NCBI GenBank assembly: GCA_009746045.1
Contig: RPFO01001901.1
Coordinates: 62,001 to 126,000 of the forward strand
Direction: 5' to 3'
DNA length: 64,000 nt
DNA from: Mesostigma viride
Taxonomy: Eukaryota > Streptophyta > Mesostigmatophyceae > Mesostigmatales > Mesostigmataceae
The notes beneath the pieces were generated by a model that did no database searches, was not told the origin of the DNA, and saw only the letters and a list, made by a program, of their open reading frames with translations. Each line of letters opens with the position of its first letter. The first letter of the stretch is position 1. This document shows, in pieces, positions 53,359 through 64,000 of the stretch. A program made the position numbers and the translations under genes.

Positions 53359-53446
<88 letters not shown>
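53358..53446. repeat. (GTT)n microsatellite
   Basis: About 29 GTT triplets, with a further short array at 53478-53500. Similar length to the array at 52588. Confidence 0.95.
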
Positions 53447-53775
53447 AGACTTGGTGTTGGTTAGAATTGGACTGCGTTATTGTTGTTGTTGTTGTTGTTG
53501 TGTCCCACGCCGCACATGGTGGGCAGCAGAGAATCTATTTCAATTTGTAAACCGAGATCATTCTGCACAAACCGTATCCATTCTGGGTCTGGGTGTCAAA
53601 CTGTAGTCAAATCCCGTGCCCAGTCAGCAAATCTGGGGATGACCGCTCGCGGAACTTTTCGCTAGCAAAAATATGGCTGCACGAAATGGAGACAAGATCA
53701 CGCTAGCAAATTTGTCACTCGCCTAGCGAGAGCAGAGCTACCGACTGCGTGTTCGCTTCAGTCAGTGGACCAGCG

Positions 53776-55384
53776 ATGGAGAAAGCGGTAGCAGGAATGC
53801 CGGGGCTGCTGGTTGGCAAAGTGGGTTTGGTTAGCACTTGCCCCCCCCCACGTTTAGCCGGGCTTGGGAAGGTACGAGGAACAATCATCAGGATGACCGA
53901 AGCGCACCTACCAAAGTCAGCCACGAAATTACGTAAGGCTGCCAATTTCAGCGAAAGCGGTCAGTTCTCAACTGGCATTTATAGACGACGGGTGGGGGGA
54001 GCTGGCCTGGTTGTACGAGCACTATCGGGCTCAGAGGGAGCCCGGGCCGGGGCATCCAATGGGAAGACGGAGTCGAACCGTGCCGAGTATGTCAGCATTC
54101 ATGAGCGTTGCGTGTCCAGAAATCCTGCAGTTGTGCGCTCTTTTTGTTTTTGAGGCTACTCGTCTCTCAACATTGGGCGAATTGCGCTGTGCTGCCCCCC
54201 CGCAATTCCCTACCGCAGGTCATGGGACAAGATCACCTCAAACATGGCGCAAATGGCCACTCTCCCCTTTCTTTTGTTGCTGATGCCGCAAATTTTGAAG
54301 AATGCGCAGAATCTCATTGCCGGCAAGCTGGAAGCTGTCTCAATTCTACCCTGGATGGTAAGTTTAGTACGGCCGTCATCGGCAGGGTAGGAAAAGAGTG
54401 AAGACAAGCGAACTTAAGCCCCCCCCCCCCCCCCCCCCCCCCTCCCCTTGATTCTCTCACCAATATGGTTTTGCCTTGCTTTCGGGAAGTGTGGTTTATG
54501 CCACATCATTTTTGCAGTGTATAACATTTTTTCGGTGTATGTCTTTCCAATGTCGCATGTCCGTGCCTCCTCGCTAGCTAGTGGTGTTGGAGGCATTAAG
54601 GCGTATTACCCGAGTCTGTAAATTTTCTCCATCTGAGAGGGTATAGTATGATGCGTAGTTTGACTGCATAAACATCTCGCCTTTACCTTGATAAATGCCA
54701 TAACTGTCTTTAGCGCAGTGATCCCCTGGCACAAGGTGGGCCTGTGCTGTGTGGGGCCAGTGGGCATTCATGTGCCGGCCGCAAGCACTAGCACGGGGAT
54801 GCTGTGTGTACGTATGATGTCCGTGTGTACTGTGTATATTGCTGCTGCGGGCACACCAACAGGTGTTCCCACGTGCTGCACCCAGCAGGGCAGAGCATGC
54901 TCTGCATGCCTCTGTGATGGGTACGCATGACGTATCGCTCATCCCCATGGGGTGCTGGGCATGATGTGCTCTTCAGGGGTCCTTCCTCTGTGGAATGTGT
55001 ATGCTAATGTTGGCCGCAACCTCTACTCCCTGTGGCGCACCTGTCAACCCCATTGTGTACTATACTCCCTACTGCACACTCTACCCTCTAGGCACTGTCA
55101 TCCCCTGTACACTCTGTTCTTACTGTCCACTCGACTGCCTGCTGTCGTCTCTATTCCCTACTACACACTGTCCTCCCCACGGTTGGGTACCCGACCTCTT
55201 TATGCCCCACCCTCCGGCACCGTCATCCTCGCCAGGCATACTTCACGGGCCTGCTGGGCAACATGCTCCTGCTAACCTACTTTGCAGAGAAGCACGAGAA
55301 GAGCGCGGTGGTCGTGCAGAGCATGGGCGTGATCACCACCGCCGTGCTGCTCTCGCAGGTGGGCGCGTGGGCGCACGTAGTACC

Positions 55385-55428
<44 letters not shown>

Positions 55429-58400
55429 CACGCGCACTTAAGACGCGTGTGCGCTATCCTAGGTAGGCAGACTAGCGAGGCAGGAAACCAGCTAGGCAGG
55501 TAGATGTGTGCACTCACCATGTCTGTGTTTAGTCTTGCTCGCCAAGGGCATGCTGATCTCCCTGGTAGGTGGCGCATTGGCTGGGCAGGAAGCCCGTGTG
55601 CCAGTGGGGATGGGAAAGGGGAGAAGCATAGCCACATTTGGTGTCAGGAAATGGCTAGTGTAAGGTCAACAAGTGAAACCACTCACCGAACGACACTTGT
55701 ATAAGTGGCAAACCAATCAAAGGATGGATTGCACCATGGATGTATAGCAAATACGTTGTGTTCTTTATTGTCTGTGCAGAGTATAGCATATATCATGTGC
55801 AGAGTGTAGCAAATACGTTGTGTTCTTTATTGTCTGTGCAGAGTGTATCATGTATCATGTGCAGAGTGTAGCAAATGCGTTGTGTTCTTTATTGTCTGTG
55901 CAGAGTGCACGACTTGTGGGGTGGTCTCTCATTCAGAAGATCTCTACTATGTCTCCCACCACTCACTGCCGTCTATTCTTTCTTTGGGGAGTCGCCCCCC
56001 CTTGCCCAGACGGTGTCCTTTGGTGACCTAAAGGGGTCGGACGGTGGACAGCACGCTCCTGGGCTATGAGTACAACGGTGTTGGTAAAAATACCACCCTG
56101 GCATCATGTTTGACTCTGGTACACCATCCTCTGCCTGCACCTGTCACGCGCGTGCATCCCCCATGCCTGCGCAGATCTTCCTGGGCGGCTTCATGCCCTT
56201 CCCGGCGTTTGCGCTAATGTCGGCCGTTACCGCCGCAGGGCTCGTGCTCAACTACCTGGACTTTGCCGGAATGGTGCCGCCCCTCCTATGGGCCATCTGG
56301 AAGGGGTTCATCGGTGTAACAGGGCTGGCCGTGCTGCCCCAGGTAGGCAGGGCTGCGGAGCCATGACAGGGCCTTCGGGCATGGGCCGGGTTGCGTCTGG
56401 CAGTTCTAATGAGGGTGGCTCTCTTGGGATGCGGGTGGGGTGGGGAGGTGGGTGCCACGACAGGGCTCGGGGCATGAGTGACTTTTTGAAAGTTTTCTGT
56501 CCAGTAGGTGCTGACCAAATACTATGATACCGTGCGCGGTCGCTAATTGCCACATTCACCGCGCATATGCCTCCTTTCCCCATCCAGGACAAGTAACCCT
56601 GCCCCATCCAAGACAAGGAACCACGCCCCATCCAAGACAAGGAGCCCCGCCCCATCCAAGACAAGGAGCCCTGCCCCATCCAAGACAAGGAGCCCTGCCC
56701 CATCCAAGACAAGTAGCCCTGCCCCATCCAAGACAAGGAGCCCTGCCCCATCCAAGACAAGTAGCCCTGACCCATCCAAGACAAGGAGCCCTGCCCCATC
56801 CAAGACAAGTAGCCCTGCCCCATCCAAGACAAGGAGCCCCGCCCCATCCAAGACAAGTAGCCCTGCCCCATCCAAGACAAGTAGCCCTGACCCATCCAAG
56901 ACAAGTAGCCCTGCCCCATCCAAGACAAGTAGCCCTGCCCCATCCAAGACAAGGAGCCCTGCCCCATCCAAGACAAGTAGCCCTGACCCATCCAAGACAA
57001 GTAGCCCTGCCCCATCCAAGACAAGGAGCCCTGACCCATCCAAGACAAGGAGCCCTGACCCATCCAAGACAAGGGGCCCTGCCCCATCCAAGACAAGTAG
57101 CCCCGCCCCATCCAAGACAAGTAGCCCCGCCCCATCCAAGACAAGGAGCCCTGCCCCATCCAAGACAAGGAACCCCGCCCCATCCAAGACAAGGAACCCC
57201 GCCCCATCCAAGACAAGTAGCCCCGCCCCATCCAAGACAAGTAACCCCGCCCCATCCAAGACAAGGAGCCCTGCCCCATCCAAGACAAGGAGCCCCGCCC
57301 CATCCAAGACAAGGAGCCCTGCCCCATCCAAGACAAGTAGCCCTGACCCATCCAAGACAAGTAGCCCTGCCCCATCCAAGACAAGTAACCCTGACCCATC
57401 CAAGACAAGGGGCCCTGCCCCATCCAAGACAAGTAGCCCTGCCCCATCCAAGACAAGGAGCCCCGCCCCATCCAAGACAAGTAGCCCTGCCCCATCCAAG
57501 ACAAGGAGCCCTGACCCATTCAAGACAAGGAGCCCTGCCCCATCCAAGACAAGTAACCCCGCCCCATCCAAGACAAGTAGCCCCGCCCCATCCAAGACAA
57601 GTAGCCCTGCCCCATCCAAGACAATGAACCCCGCCCCATCCAAGACAAGGAGCCCTGCCCATTCAAGACAAGTAGCCCTGCAAGGCGTTTCTAGCGGCCT
57701 CATGGACCACCGTGATTACCGCACCCAACCCACGTCCATCAACCCAACCCATGACGATCGTGCTCTTGTAAAATCGTCGTAGTACTCTTATTTAACAGAT
57801 TTGGTTGCCTTGCGAAGCCCTAGAATGATACGCGTTGCTCACTATGTTGGTCACTATGACCCTGTGATGGTTGCCTCGCGAAGCCATCGTCAGCTGTTTG
57901 AGGGACCTGCCTTGCCACAACCGCGTGCCTTGTGACTATCGCCTGCCTTGTTACCATCGCCTGCCACGCTTCCTTCGGTGGCGAAGCATGGGATTCCAGG
58001 TGGTCCACCGCTTGGGGGGGCATGGGGCCAAGTATGTGACCACCTGCCATGCGTGACCACCTGCCAACCACCTGCTGTGCGTAAATGCCTGCCGTACCTA
58101 ATCGGCTGCCGTGCATGACAACAACGGGACTACGGGGTTCCCAGCTGCCGCATGGAAGGACCTTCCATGCCTACATGCCTGCCATACATAACGATCATGC
58201 GGCTTTGGAGGGTTACCAACAACCACCACACACAACCAACCAACTGCCACACATGACACCCATTGGATGGCATGGCTTCCTCTCTTGCGTCGCAGGTCAT
58301 CTGGGCGACCTTCACTGCCACCACGACCATCATCCCAGCCGTCGTCACAGGGCTCGCGGGTGCGGTATTCTACATCCAGGTGGGTGCCTGGGTCTAGGGG

Positions 58401-61400
58401 TATGGGTAGGTCTAGGGTTTGGGATGAGTCTAGGGTTTAGGGATGAGGTTGGTAGGCTCTGTGGCCTGCCCCCCCCCGGCAGGGAGAGAAGCTTGGGCTC
58501 CCTCCCTTCTTGTTGTGTACTAGGGGTTGACTAGGGGGCCCCCTCCCTCCTCTTTGCTAGTTTCGGTGGACAGCGTATGCAGGGCGGTGTCCATGCGTAA
58601 TCACATGTGTGGTGTTGTCACTCAAGGGGAGCATGGCGAAGGCTGCCGCATGCCTTGGGCACCGCATATCCCTCGCCATAGCCCAGCAGCCTGGACAGCC
58701 CACCCCCAGGTCAGCCGTGGCCTCCCTCGGATCTACAGCACCCATCCCCATGCAACTGACTGACAGACCCAAACAGATGCACACATTCACAAGCGTGTGC
58801 ATGCATGCAGGATTACCTCATTGAAAAAGCACAGGAGGCCGCTGAACATGAATAGCTGCATGCTCTGGATTCCCCTTCTTCCCCCACTCCCATGCACATT
58901 CGTTACCTGCAAAGTCTGTATACGCATCCCTCCCTTCTCCCTGCCTGATCGGCCGTTGGGGAACCCTCTGCCGCATATCCGCGCCCCCATATCCCCCCAC
59001 GTTTCTGACTTGTTCTCGTTCAGGGTGGCCAAAGAGGCACGGGCTCTGCCGCGCTCTCTGGCCTTGCACCCTTGTTGGTAGAGGCCATGTCCTCACGGGT
59101 GTGTGCGCGCCCACAAGCCACCCATGCCCTCCACATCTCGCCGTCCGCCGCACGACTCGCCGCTGCCCCCCCCCCCCCATGCATGAGCGCAGTGACATCG
59201 TCCACCTTGTATCGTTCCTCATATGGTTTGGCCACAGCTGACATCACCACCCCCCGTTACTGTGCTGGCGTGCGGTTTCATCACCCAACGTGACTGTGTC
59301 GGCCCGCAGGACAAGCGCGGCGCACTGCCGCAGAAACTGCGTGGCGTATGGTCTAGCATGTCCGCGTGGACGGCGACGCTTCTCTTCATGTTCATGCCCA
59401 TCGCCCAGTTGGTGCGTGCTGCCACCCGCACTTCTCCCCTCGCTGTTCACACGCACTGCTCCGGTGGTGCTGCGTGCTTCCACCTGTACCGCTGGTGCCG
59501 CTGGCTGTGTTGCCCTCTTGGGAAGCTAGTTTTGCAACGGCGTGGAGGGGTGGATAACAGCCACCTGTCCCTGGTACTGGCTGGCATTCTTTGTGGGGAC
59601 TGCATGGGCCCATCCAAAAAGCTGACCTCCATTCACCGTGTCATCGTGTGTCAATGTCGTCAATGTGGTCTGTGGCTGATTCGCCTTAAGCTGGTCTCCC
59701 CGATGATGGTGCCTGCTCCGGCCTGTTCCCACCGGCCCCAGCCTCATCCCCTCACACATGGACTCCCATGCATCACCCCTACCCCTCCACCCCCTACCCC
59801 CCCACCCCTCCCTCGTTGTCCAGCTGTCCTGCTTCAACAACCCGAGCAACCTGGCCAACATGTCCATCACCACCACGCTGCTGGGCATGTCCGGCAACGC
59901 GCTCATGATCGCGCGCGCGCTGTACACGCGCGACATCATCTGGTGAGGAACGCAGCGCCCAGCGTGGGATGACCAACGCAGCGCCCAGCGTGGGATGACC
60001 AACGCAGCGCCCAGCGTGGGATGACCAACGCAGCGCCCAGCGTGGGATGACCAACGCATGGCCCAGCGTGGGATGACCAACGCATGGCCCAGCGTGGGAT
60101 GACCAACGCAGCGCCCAGCGTGGGATGACCAACGCAGCGCCCAGCGTGGGATGACCAACGCAGCGCCCAGCGTGGGATGACCAACGCATGGCCCAGCGTG
60201 GGATGACCAACGCATGGCCCAGCGTGTGGGTGGCATGCTTGTGGCTGCACCCTGCAAGAATAGGGCGGCGCTCCGACCGACGCTGCGTCTTGACGTAGAC
60301 CCTGGACTCTGTAGCTTGACCCTAAATAGTTCAAACCAAATCGGCAGTCAAGACCTGTTGTTGCCTCCACCTTTGAGCATTTCTAACCTTAATCCCTTGT
60401 CAACCTGGCACTTTGCCTCAAGCGGCCGCATGCGCCCACCAGATCATAAAGCAGATTGCTCGGTGGCCAGTGTGCACTTGGTGGTATGGCTCAGCCAGTG
60501 GATCGCTTTGTGCCCAATGCACATTGCATTCTTTGCGCTGGCCCCACCTTCCCCCTGACCTGCCCCCCTTCTCCCCCCTGACTTGGGCCCTGTTCCCCCC
60601 CACCACAGGCTCACGGGTACCGTGTGGGCCGTCGCGTTCATGGGATGGGGCGTCCTCTTCAGCATGTTTGTGTGAGTCCTCTCACGCATGGATTCAACAT
60701 CTGTTGCCGCTCACTTCAGCTTTTACCTCGTTTTTCCATGGTCGCCATCACTCCGGCTGGCTTGGAACGGCGACAGCCATAGATGCCTTTTTCACGAGCT
60801 CTTTTCAAGTCACGCATGCCCACCGCTATTTTCCCTGCCTTGATCCAGTCGTATCGCACCCTGGGACCCACTTGTGAGACCCACTGGGCATAACCCATCA
60901 CGGTTGCGCGTCCGCTTCCCGTGGTTCTGCCGTGCTTGTCATGCCACACCTTGCCTTCTTTAAAGCCTTGCTGAGAAACTAAGTATCAAAAGGGCCACTT
61001 TTCTATACAGTCCCGCTCATTGCTCCATCTCGAACTGCTGATGTCTCTTGTCTTGTTGCTGTTGCAGCAACAAGGTGCACATCAACGCGCCCGTGTTCTG
61101 CCTCCTCTCGGCGGTCATCGTGGGATATCTAGGTACGGCCATGCGGGCTTCGTGCTTCCGCTGCCATTAGCCAGTGTGTGTTGCCAATCGCCAAGCAACG
61201 GGCACGGTTGGGCCGCGTGGCATAGGGAACAGTCGTTTGTGTTAGTAGCTACAGTCCCCAGCGTATGTACTGCGGGACAGATTTTGTCGACTGAGCTGCC
61301 ATAGGAACCAATCTGAATTCAAGACGATGACATGGAACTATATTGGACCTAGAAGGAGGCTGAAAAGTTGCCGAACAACGCAGCAAAGTAGTCCAAACTC

Positions 61401-61880
61401 TAGCTCAGCACAAAATTAGTAACTCCTGATTAAATCTGTGCACATCTCACTGATGACCAGCACTATCTGCACTGGGAGCTGTTGCAACAAAGCATTTCCT
61501 ACCTGATGGCCTAGCCCCCTGCATGTTTGGCAACCAGAACCCTTGGTTACGTCTAGGTGTTTATATTTTAGGAGTGCTCTGGGCGCTGGAGCACCGACTC
61601 TAGGCAGTTGTCCTGGGTTCTTAGCAGGCATATACAGCTGGTCTGCTGCCGCTGTAGCTAGGCATCGGTTCAACTGCAGCCTGATATTTGTCGTGTATAG
61701 TCACCGACTGCAAATTTGTTTTTCTTTTCAGCTGCCACCCAATCCGCACCTCTACTCCTTGGCTCACCAACGCCACTCCTCGGCATACCATCCGCACCGC
61801 TACTCCTCAGCACACCATCCATCCTCACAGCTAGTCTACTCACTCTCATATTCGGGTCAAACCCCATAATGGCGGTGTAG
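53776..61880 (+). CDS. MEX1: Maltose excess protein 1-like plastid maltose exporter
   Basis: Exons: 53776-~54071 (donor uncertain), 54219-54357, 55236-55358, 56175-56342, 58296-58379, 59310-59411, 59824-59942, 60609-60671, 61068-61132 and a tentative last exon 61732-61880. Exon 1 is Ser/Ala/Arg-rich without acids early (MEKAVAGMPGLLVGKVGLVS), as in a chloroplast transit peptide. Exons 2-9 join in phase and follow plant MEX1 block by block: SWDKITSNMAQMATLPFLLL, ILPWM|AYFTGLLGNMLLLTY, GFIGVTGLAVLPQ|VIWATF, SAWTATLLFMFMPIAQ|L, GNALMIARALYTRDIIW|LTG, MFVNKVHINAP. Multiple hydrophobic segments fit an inner-envelope transporter exporting maltose from starch breakdown at night. The last exon (ending SLLTLIFGSNPIMAV) does not resemble the plant C-terminus and is uncertain. 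Confidence 0.9.
54420..54442. repeat. Poly-C tract in MEX1 intron
   Basis: Homopolymer of about 22 C, 60 bp after the exon 2 donor. Confidence 0.95.
55388..55426. repeat. (GT)n microsatellite in MEX1 intron
   Basis: About 19 GT dinucleotides, 30 bp downstream of the donor of the exon ending at 55358. Confidence 0.95.
56585..57685. repeat. 24-bp minisatellite, ~45 copies, in MEX1 intron
   Basis: Tandem 24-bp units built on CCCCATCCAAGACAAG followed by a variable G/T-AGCCC-T/C-G end. Units differ only at three or four positions (G/T, T/C, C/A), so it is a young array. Because 24 is a multiple of three and the unit has no stop, long reading frames of 360-410 codons appear on both strands; they are artefacts. 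It lies between the exons ending at 56342 and starting at 58296. Confidence 0.95.
59948..60230. repeat. 26-bp minisatellite at a MEX1 splice donor
   Basis: About 11 units of a 26-bp sequence (AACGCAGCGCCCAGCGTGGG plus ATGACC), with a GCAT-GG variant in some units. It begins 5 bp after the donor of the exon ending at 59942, so the intron's 5' end is directly repeat. Confidence 0.92.
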
Positions 61881-61907
61881 TAAGGGCAGGAAATTCTGGC
61901 TTTTAAG

Positions 61908-64000
61908 GGGACGGGACACCCCCGAATTTTTTGGCGCCAAAAAATTCGCGCCGGAACCGAAGGTCACAAATTTCACGTGCACGGTGCGCGCACCCCTTGC
62001 GGAAGTGGCCATGGCGACGGCGTTCAGGCGAAACTACCACACTAGGGCAGGCGAAATGCAAAAATTTTACTCGAATCTAAAAGGAGATGAGTTTATGATG
62101 TTATTTTGTGGCGGAAATCAGCTGGTTTACAATATCGCTGTTGTTTTTTTATGCCATCGGCATGGGGGGTAATCTGAATTTTTTTGTCGCGCGGAATGAA
62201 ATAGAATTCATGATAGCGGCTGTAAAATCGCGGTTTTGGGGGTTGTTCTGACCGTGAAGCAGGCGTTAATATCGGTTGCATCGAATTCTAAACTGATCTG
62301 GTGCTTTTTGCCAGATTTTCGGCCATTATCGGTAAGTAATTGTTCAGACCTGCGCAGTGCGTGTCTGACCTGTCCATGGAATAACGGCTGTTGTTGCGCG
62401 CCTGGGCGAGGGATTTACGAGGGCAAGGTACAGATTTGTCGCGAATGTTATCTGCTATCGGTGCTTTCTTCTATGAGCTCATCGTTCGAGTTTTTTTGCG
62501 TTCTTTTTGGGCAGTTTCCGCCAGCTAGCTTGCCGTCGCTTGCCGTTGTGTTGTCGAATACCTGGCAGCTTTAGATTGTTTTCGTTGATGTCGTGATGAG
62601 GGCCGCTTCAGTCGCAGCCTATAGCTCTTCGGGAAGGTATAAGGCATTTCATAAAACGTGTTCTGGCAAGGATGTTGTGCGTATGGACGCTTCTTGTTGT
62701 TTGAGAGTGACGCACCCTCTCTTCGCAGGCCGCAGCGGCATCACAGCGCTCATGCGGTGGAGGCGCCAATGGTTCTTCTGCATTTTATCTGCAGGATGGA
62801 AGTGTTATAGTATGATGATGTTGGAGATATTGCATTTGTGTGACTGCATGTAGATAGCTGGCACCAATGGTTGTTTGAGCTTTCCTTTGTTATGATGATG
62901 TGACAAGACTACAATGTGCTGAGCCAACCATGGTTGACATGCATGACTGCATGCAAGCTATATATACCATGTTCCTACTTGGTTCCTTGCCCTCCATAGT
63001 CCCAGTTTGTCATCCATGCCGGGGAGGACAGTTTAGGAGGTGTTGTTGAGTCGATTAGCTTGGTTGGCATCAACCTTACACTCTAACCTGGGAGAAACAT
63101 AGGAAATGCTCACTTAGGCATGTTAGGGCTACCATCGTCAAGGCTATGCACATATTTACAAGGCTGGCCATGAGGGATGATGAACACATATGAGGTGCGT
63201 GGCCACCCCTTTGTACTTTGTAAACATACTCTGCATGGTTTTGGTGCATGTTGGATGGCATATTAAGTGGCACTGTGGGGTTAACTATTACTGAGTGGTC
63301 CTTAGCGCCTTGTCATGTGGTCATATAGGAAACCCATCAACTTGAGCAGTTCTTGTCGCAATGACCCCCCACATTGAGCATGCGTTGCCGTCAGCGTGCA
63401 AGAGTCGATTATGTGTGCTTTGGTCAGTTTGCAGATATCTTCGATGAAGAAGGAGGTGCTAGTGTGGCTGAATGGTTACTCTAATTTCCTTGTAGCGTCT
63501 ACATGGGTGGCCGTCTTGGAATGGTTGTAACTTGGGCAGTTCTTGTCAGAATGGCGTCAAACCTTGAACATAGGAGGTACCATATGTGCAGAGAATGGTA
63601 GTATGTGGTTTGGCCAGTTTTCATGAGGCTTAGATGTATAAAGGGGTGTTAGTGTGGTTAAATACTAGCTAAAACCTCCCTTAGCTTCATCACAGGTGGC
63701 AATCTAGGAATATCCATCAAATAGGGCTGCGCTTGTCAGAATGACCTGAAAATTTGGGGCTGCATGTCCCCCCCTCTCTAGTATTTGGGAATATATGATT
63801 TGGCACTATTGCATGTGTTTATGATTTGTTTTTTTTTTGTTTGTTTAAAAAAGGACCCTCTTTGCGGGAAAATCCATCAATGGGTCTAAACATCATTATT
63901 TTGTGCTCACAATTAGGCAGGCTTTCTCAAAAGTGGGGGAACTATGCGGGAATATGTGATTTGGTCCCAATATGTTTGCCCATTGTCCTAGGAAAAATGT
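61908..64000 (+). repeat. Dispersed repeat R, copy 2
   Basis: Starts GGGACGGGACA only 28 bp after the proposed MEX1 stop, with the same 26-bp palindrome (61923-61948), and runs collinear with copy 1 (27778-29905) past its truncation point to the window edge. Short indels distinguish the copies. No conserved ORF. The far end lies outside the window, so terminal structure and class are unknown. Confidence 0.75.

Larger units (their letters stand above)
51414..53775. other. Divergent intergenic region between FRIGIDA-like gene and MEX1
   Basis: Holds upstream regions of both genes and simple repeats, with no ORF that looks real: GGTCGTAC repeats (51787-51812), GAGTTTCCGACG repeats (51880-51935 and 52500-52545), an inverted-repeat element (52143-52343), two GTT arrays and a 20-bp repeat cluster (53135-53275). 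The promoters were not identified. Confidence 0.6.

Noticed and set aside
56308-57782. Very long reading frames (360-411 codons) on both strands with SPAPSKTR-, HPRQGALP- or LGWGRAPC-type repeats
   Set aside because: They are a by-product of a 24-bp stop-free tandem repeat inside a MEX1 intron.

Overview
Eukaryotic nuclear DNA, almost certainly from the green lineage (green alga or close relative). The main evidence is a nucleus-encoded plastid maltose transporter (MEX1 family) with a transit-peptide-like first exon and about nine exons, next to a FRIGIDA-domain gene. Genes have GT-AG introns, there are no operons or Shine-Dalgarno signals, coding DNA is GC-rich, and about three quarters of the window is transposon. 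I cannot name the species.

Layout. 1-17.6 kb is nested transposon: LINE fragments, a CACTA-like element (1144-5837), a LINE (A1) split by a hAT-like element (7504-8820), an ORF1-only LINE derivative (C1) split by a piggyBac-like element (11655-13343), and an ORF1-only element (B1) with an intact 454-aa ORF1 that carries a truncated LINE in its 3' UTR. 17.8-19.4 kb holds a single-copy minus-strand gene for a putative type II membrane glycosyltransferase. 19.4-21.8 kb has no confident gene. 21.8-30.4 kb returns to LINE pieces plus a 2.1-kb repeat called R here. 30.6-34.8 kb has a duplicated 0.3-kb repeat and a very young non-autonomous copia-like LTR element encoding only Gag (31561-34461; equal-length LTRs without visible differences, 5-bp target duplication). 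34.8-48.3 kb is another nest: a LINE split by a second hAT-like element, an ORF1-only element split by a truncated LINE, and a full-length LINE (A5, 41799-47811) that interrupts another ORF1-only element and is itself interrupted by a small LINE.

48.6-61.9 kb is the genic part: a FRIGIDA-like gene on minus (51413-48607, two exons) and a MEX1 maltose exporter on plus (53776-61880), divergently arranged about 2.4 kb apart. The MEX1 introns hold large minisatellites. 61.9 kb to the end is a second copy of repeat R.

The autonomous machinery appears to be LINE A (ORF1 plus endonuclease/reverse transcriptase). Families B and C have only an L1-type ORF1 and share a 5'-leader motif with A, so they look like HAL1-style dependants. 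hAT, piggyBac, CACTA and LTR copies here lack a complete transposase or pol.

Most unusual observation: when repeat copies are aligned by eye, many differ by net 4-bp insertions in which a dinucleotide XY has become XY + reverse complement of XY + XY. I found more than 20. They shift the frame of retrotransposon ORFs and may be a footprint or repair signature acting on repeats.
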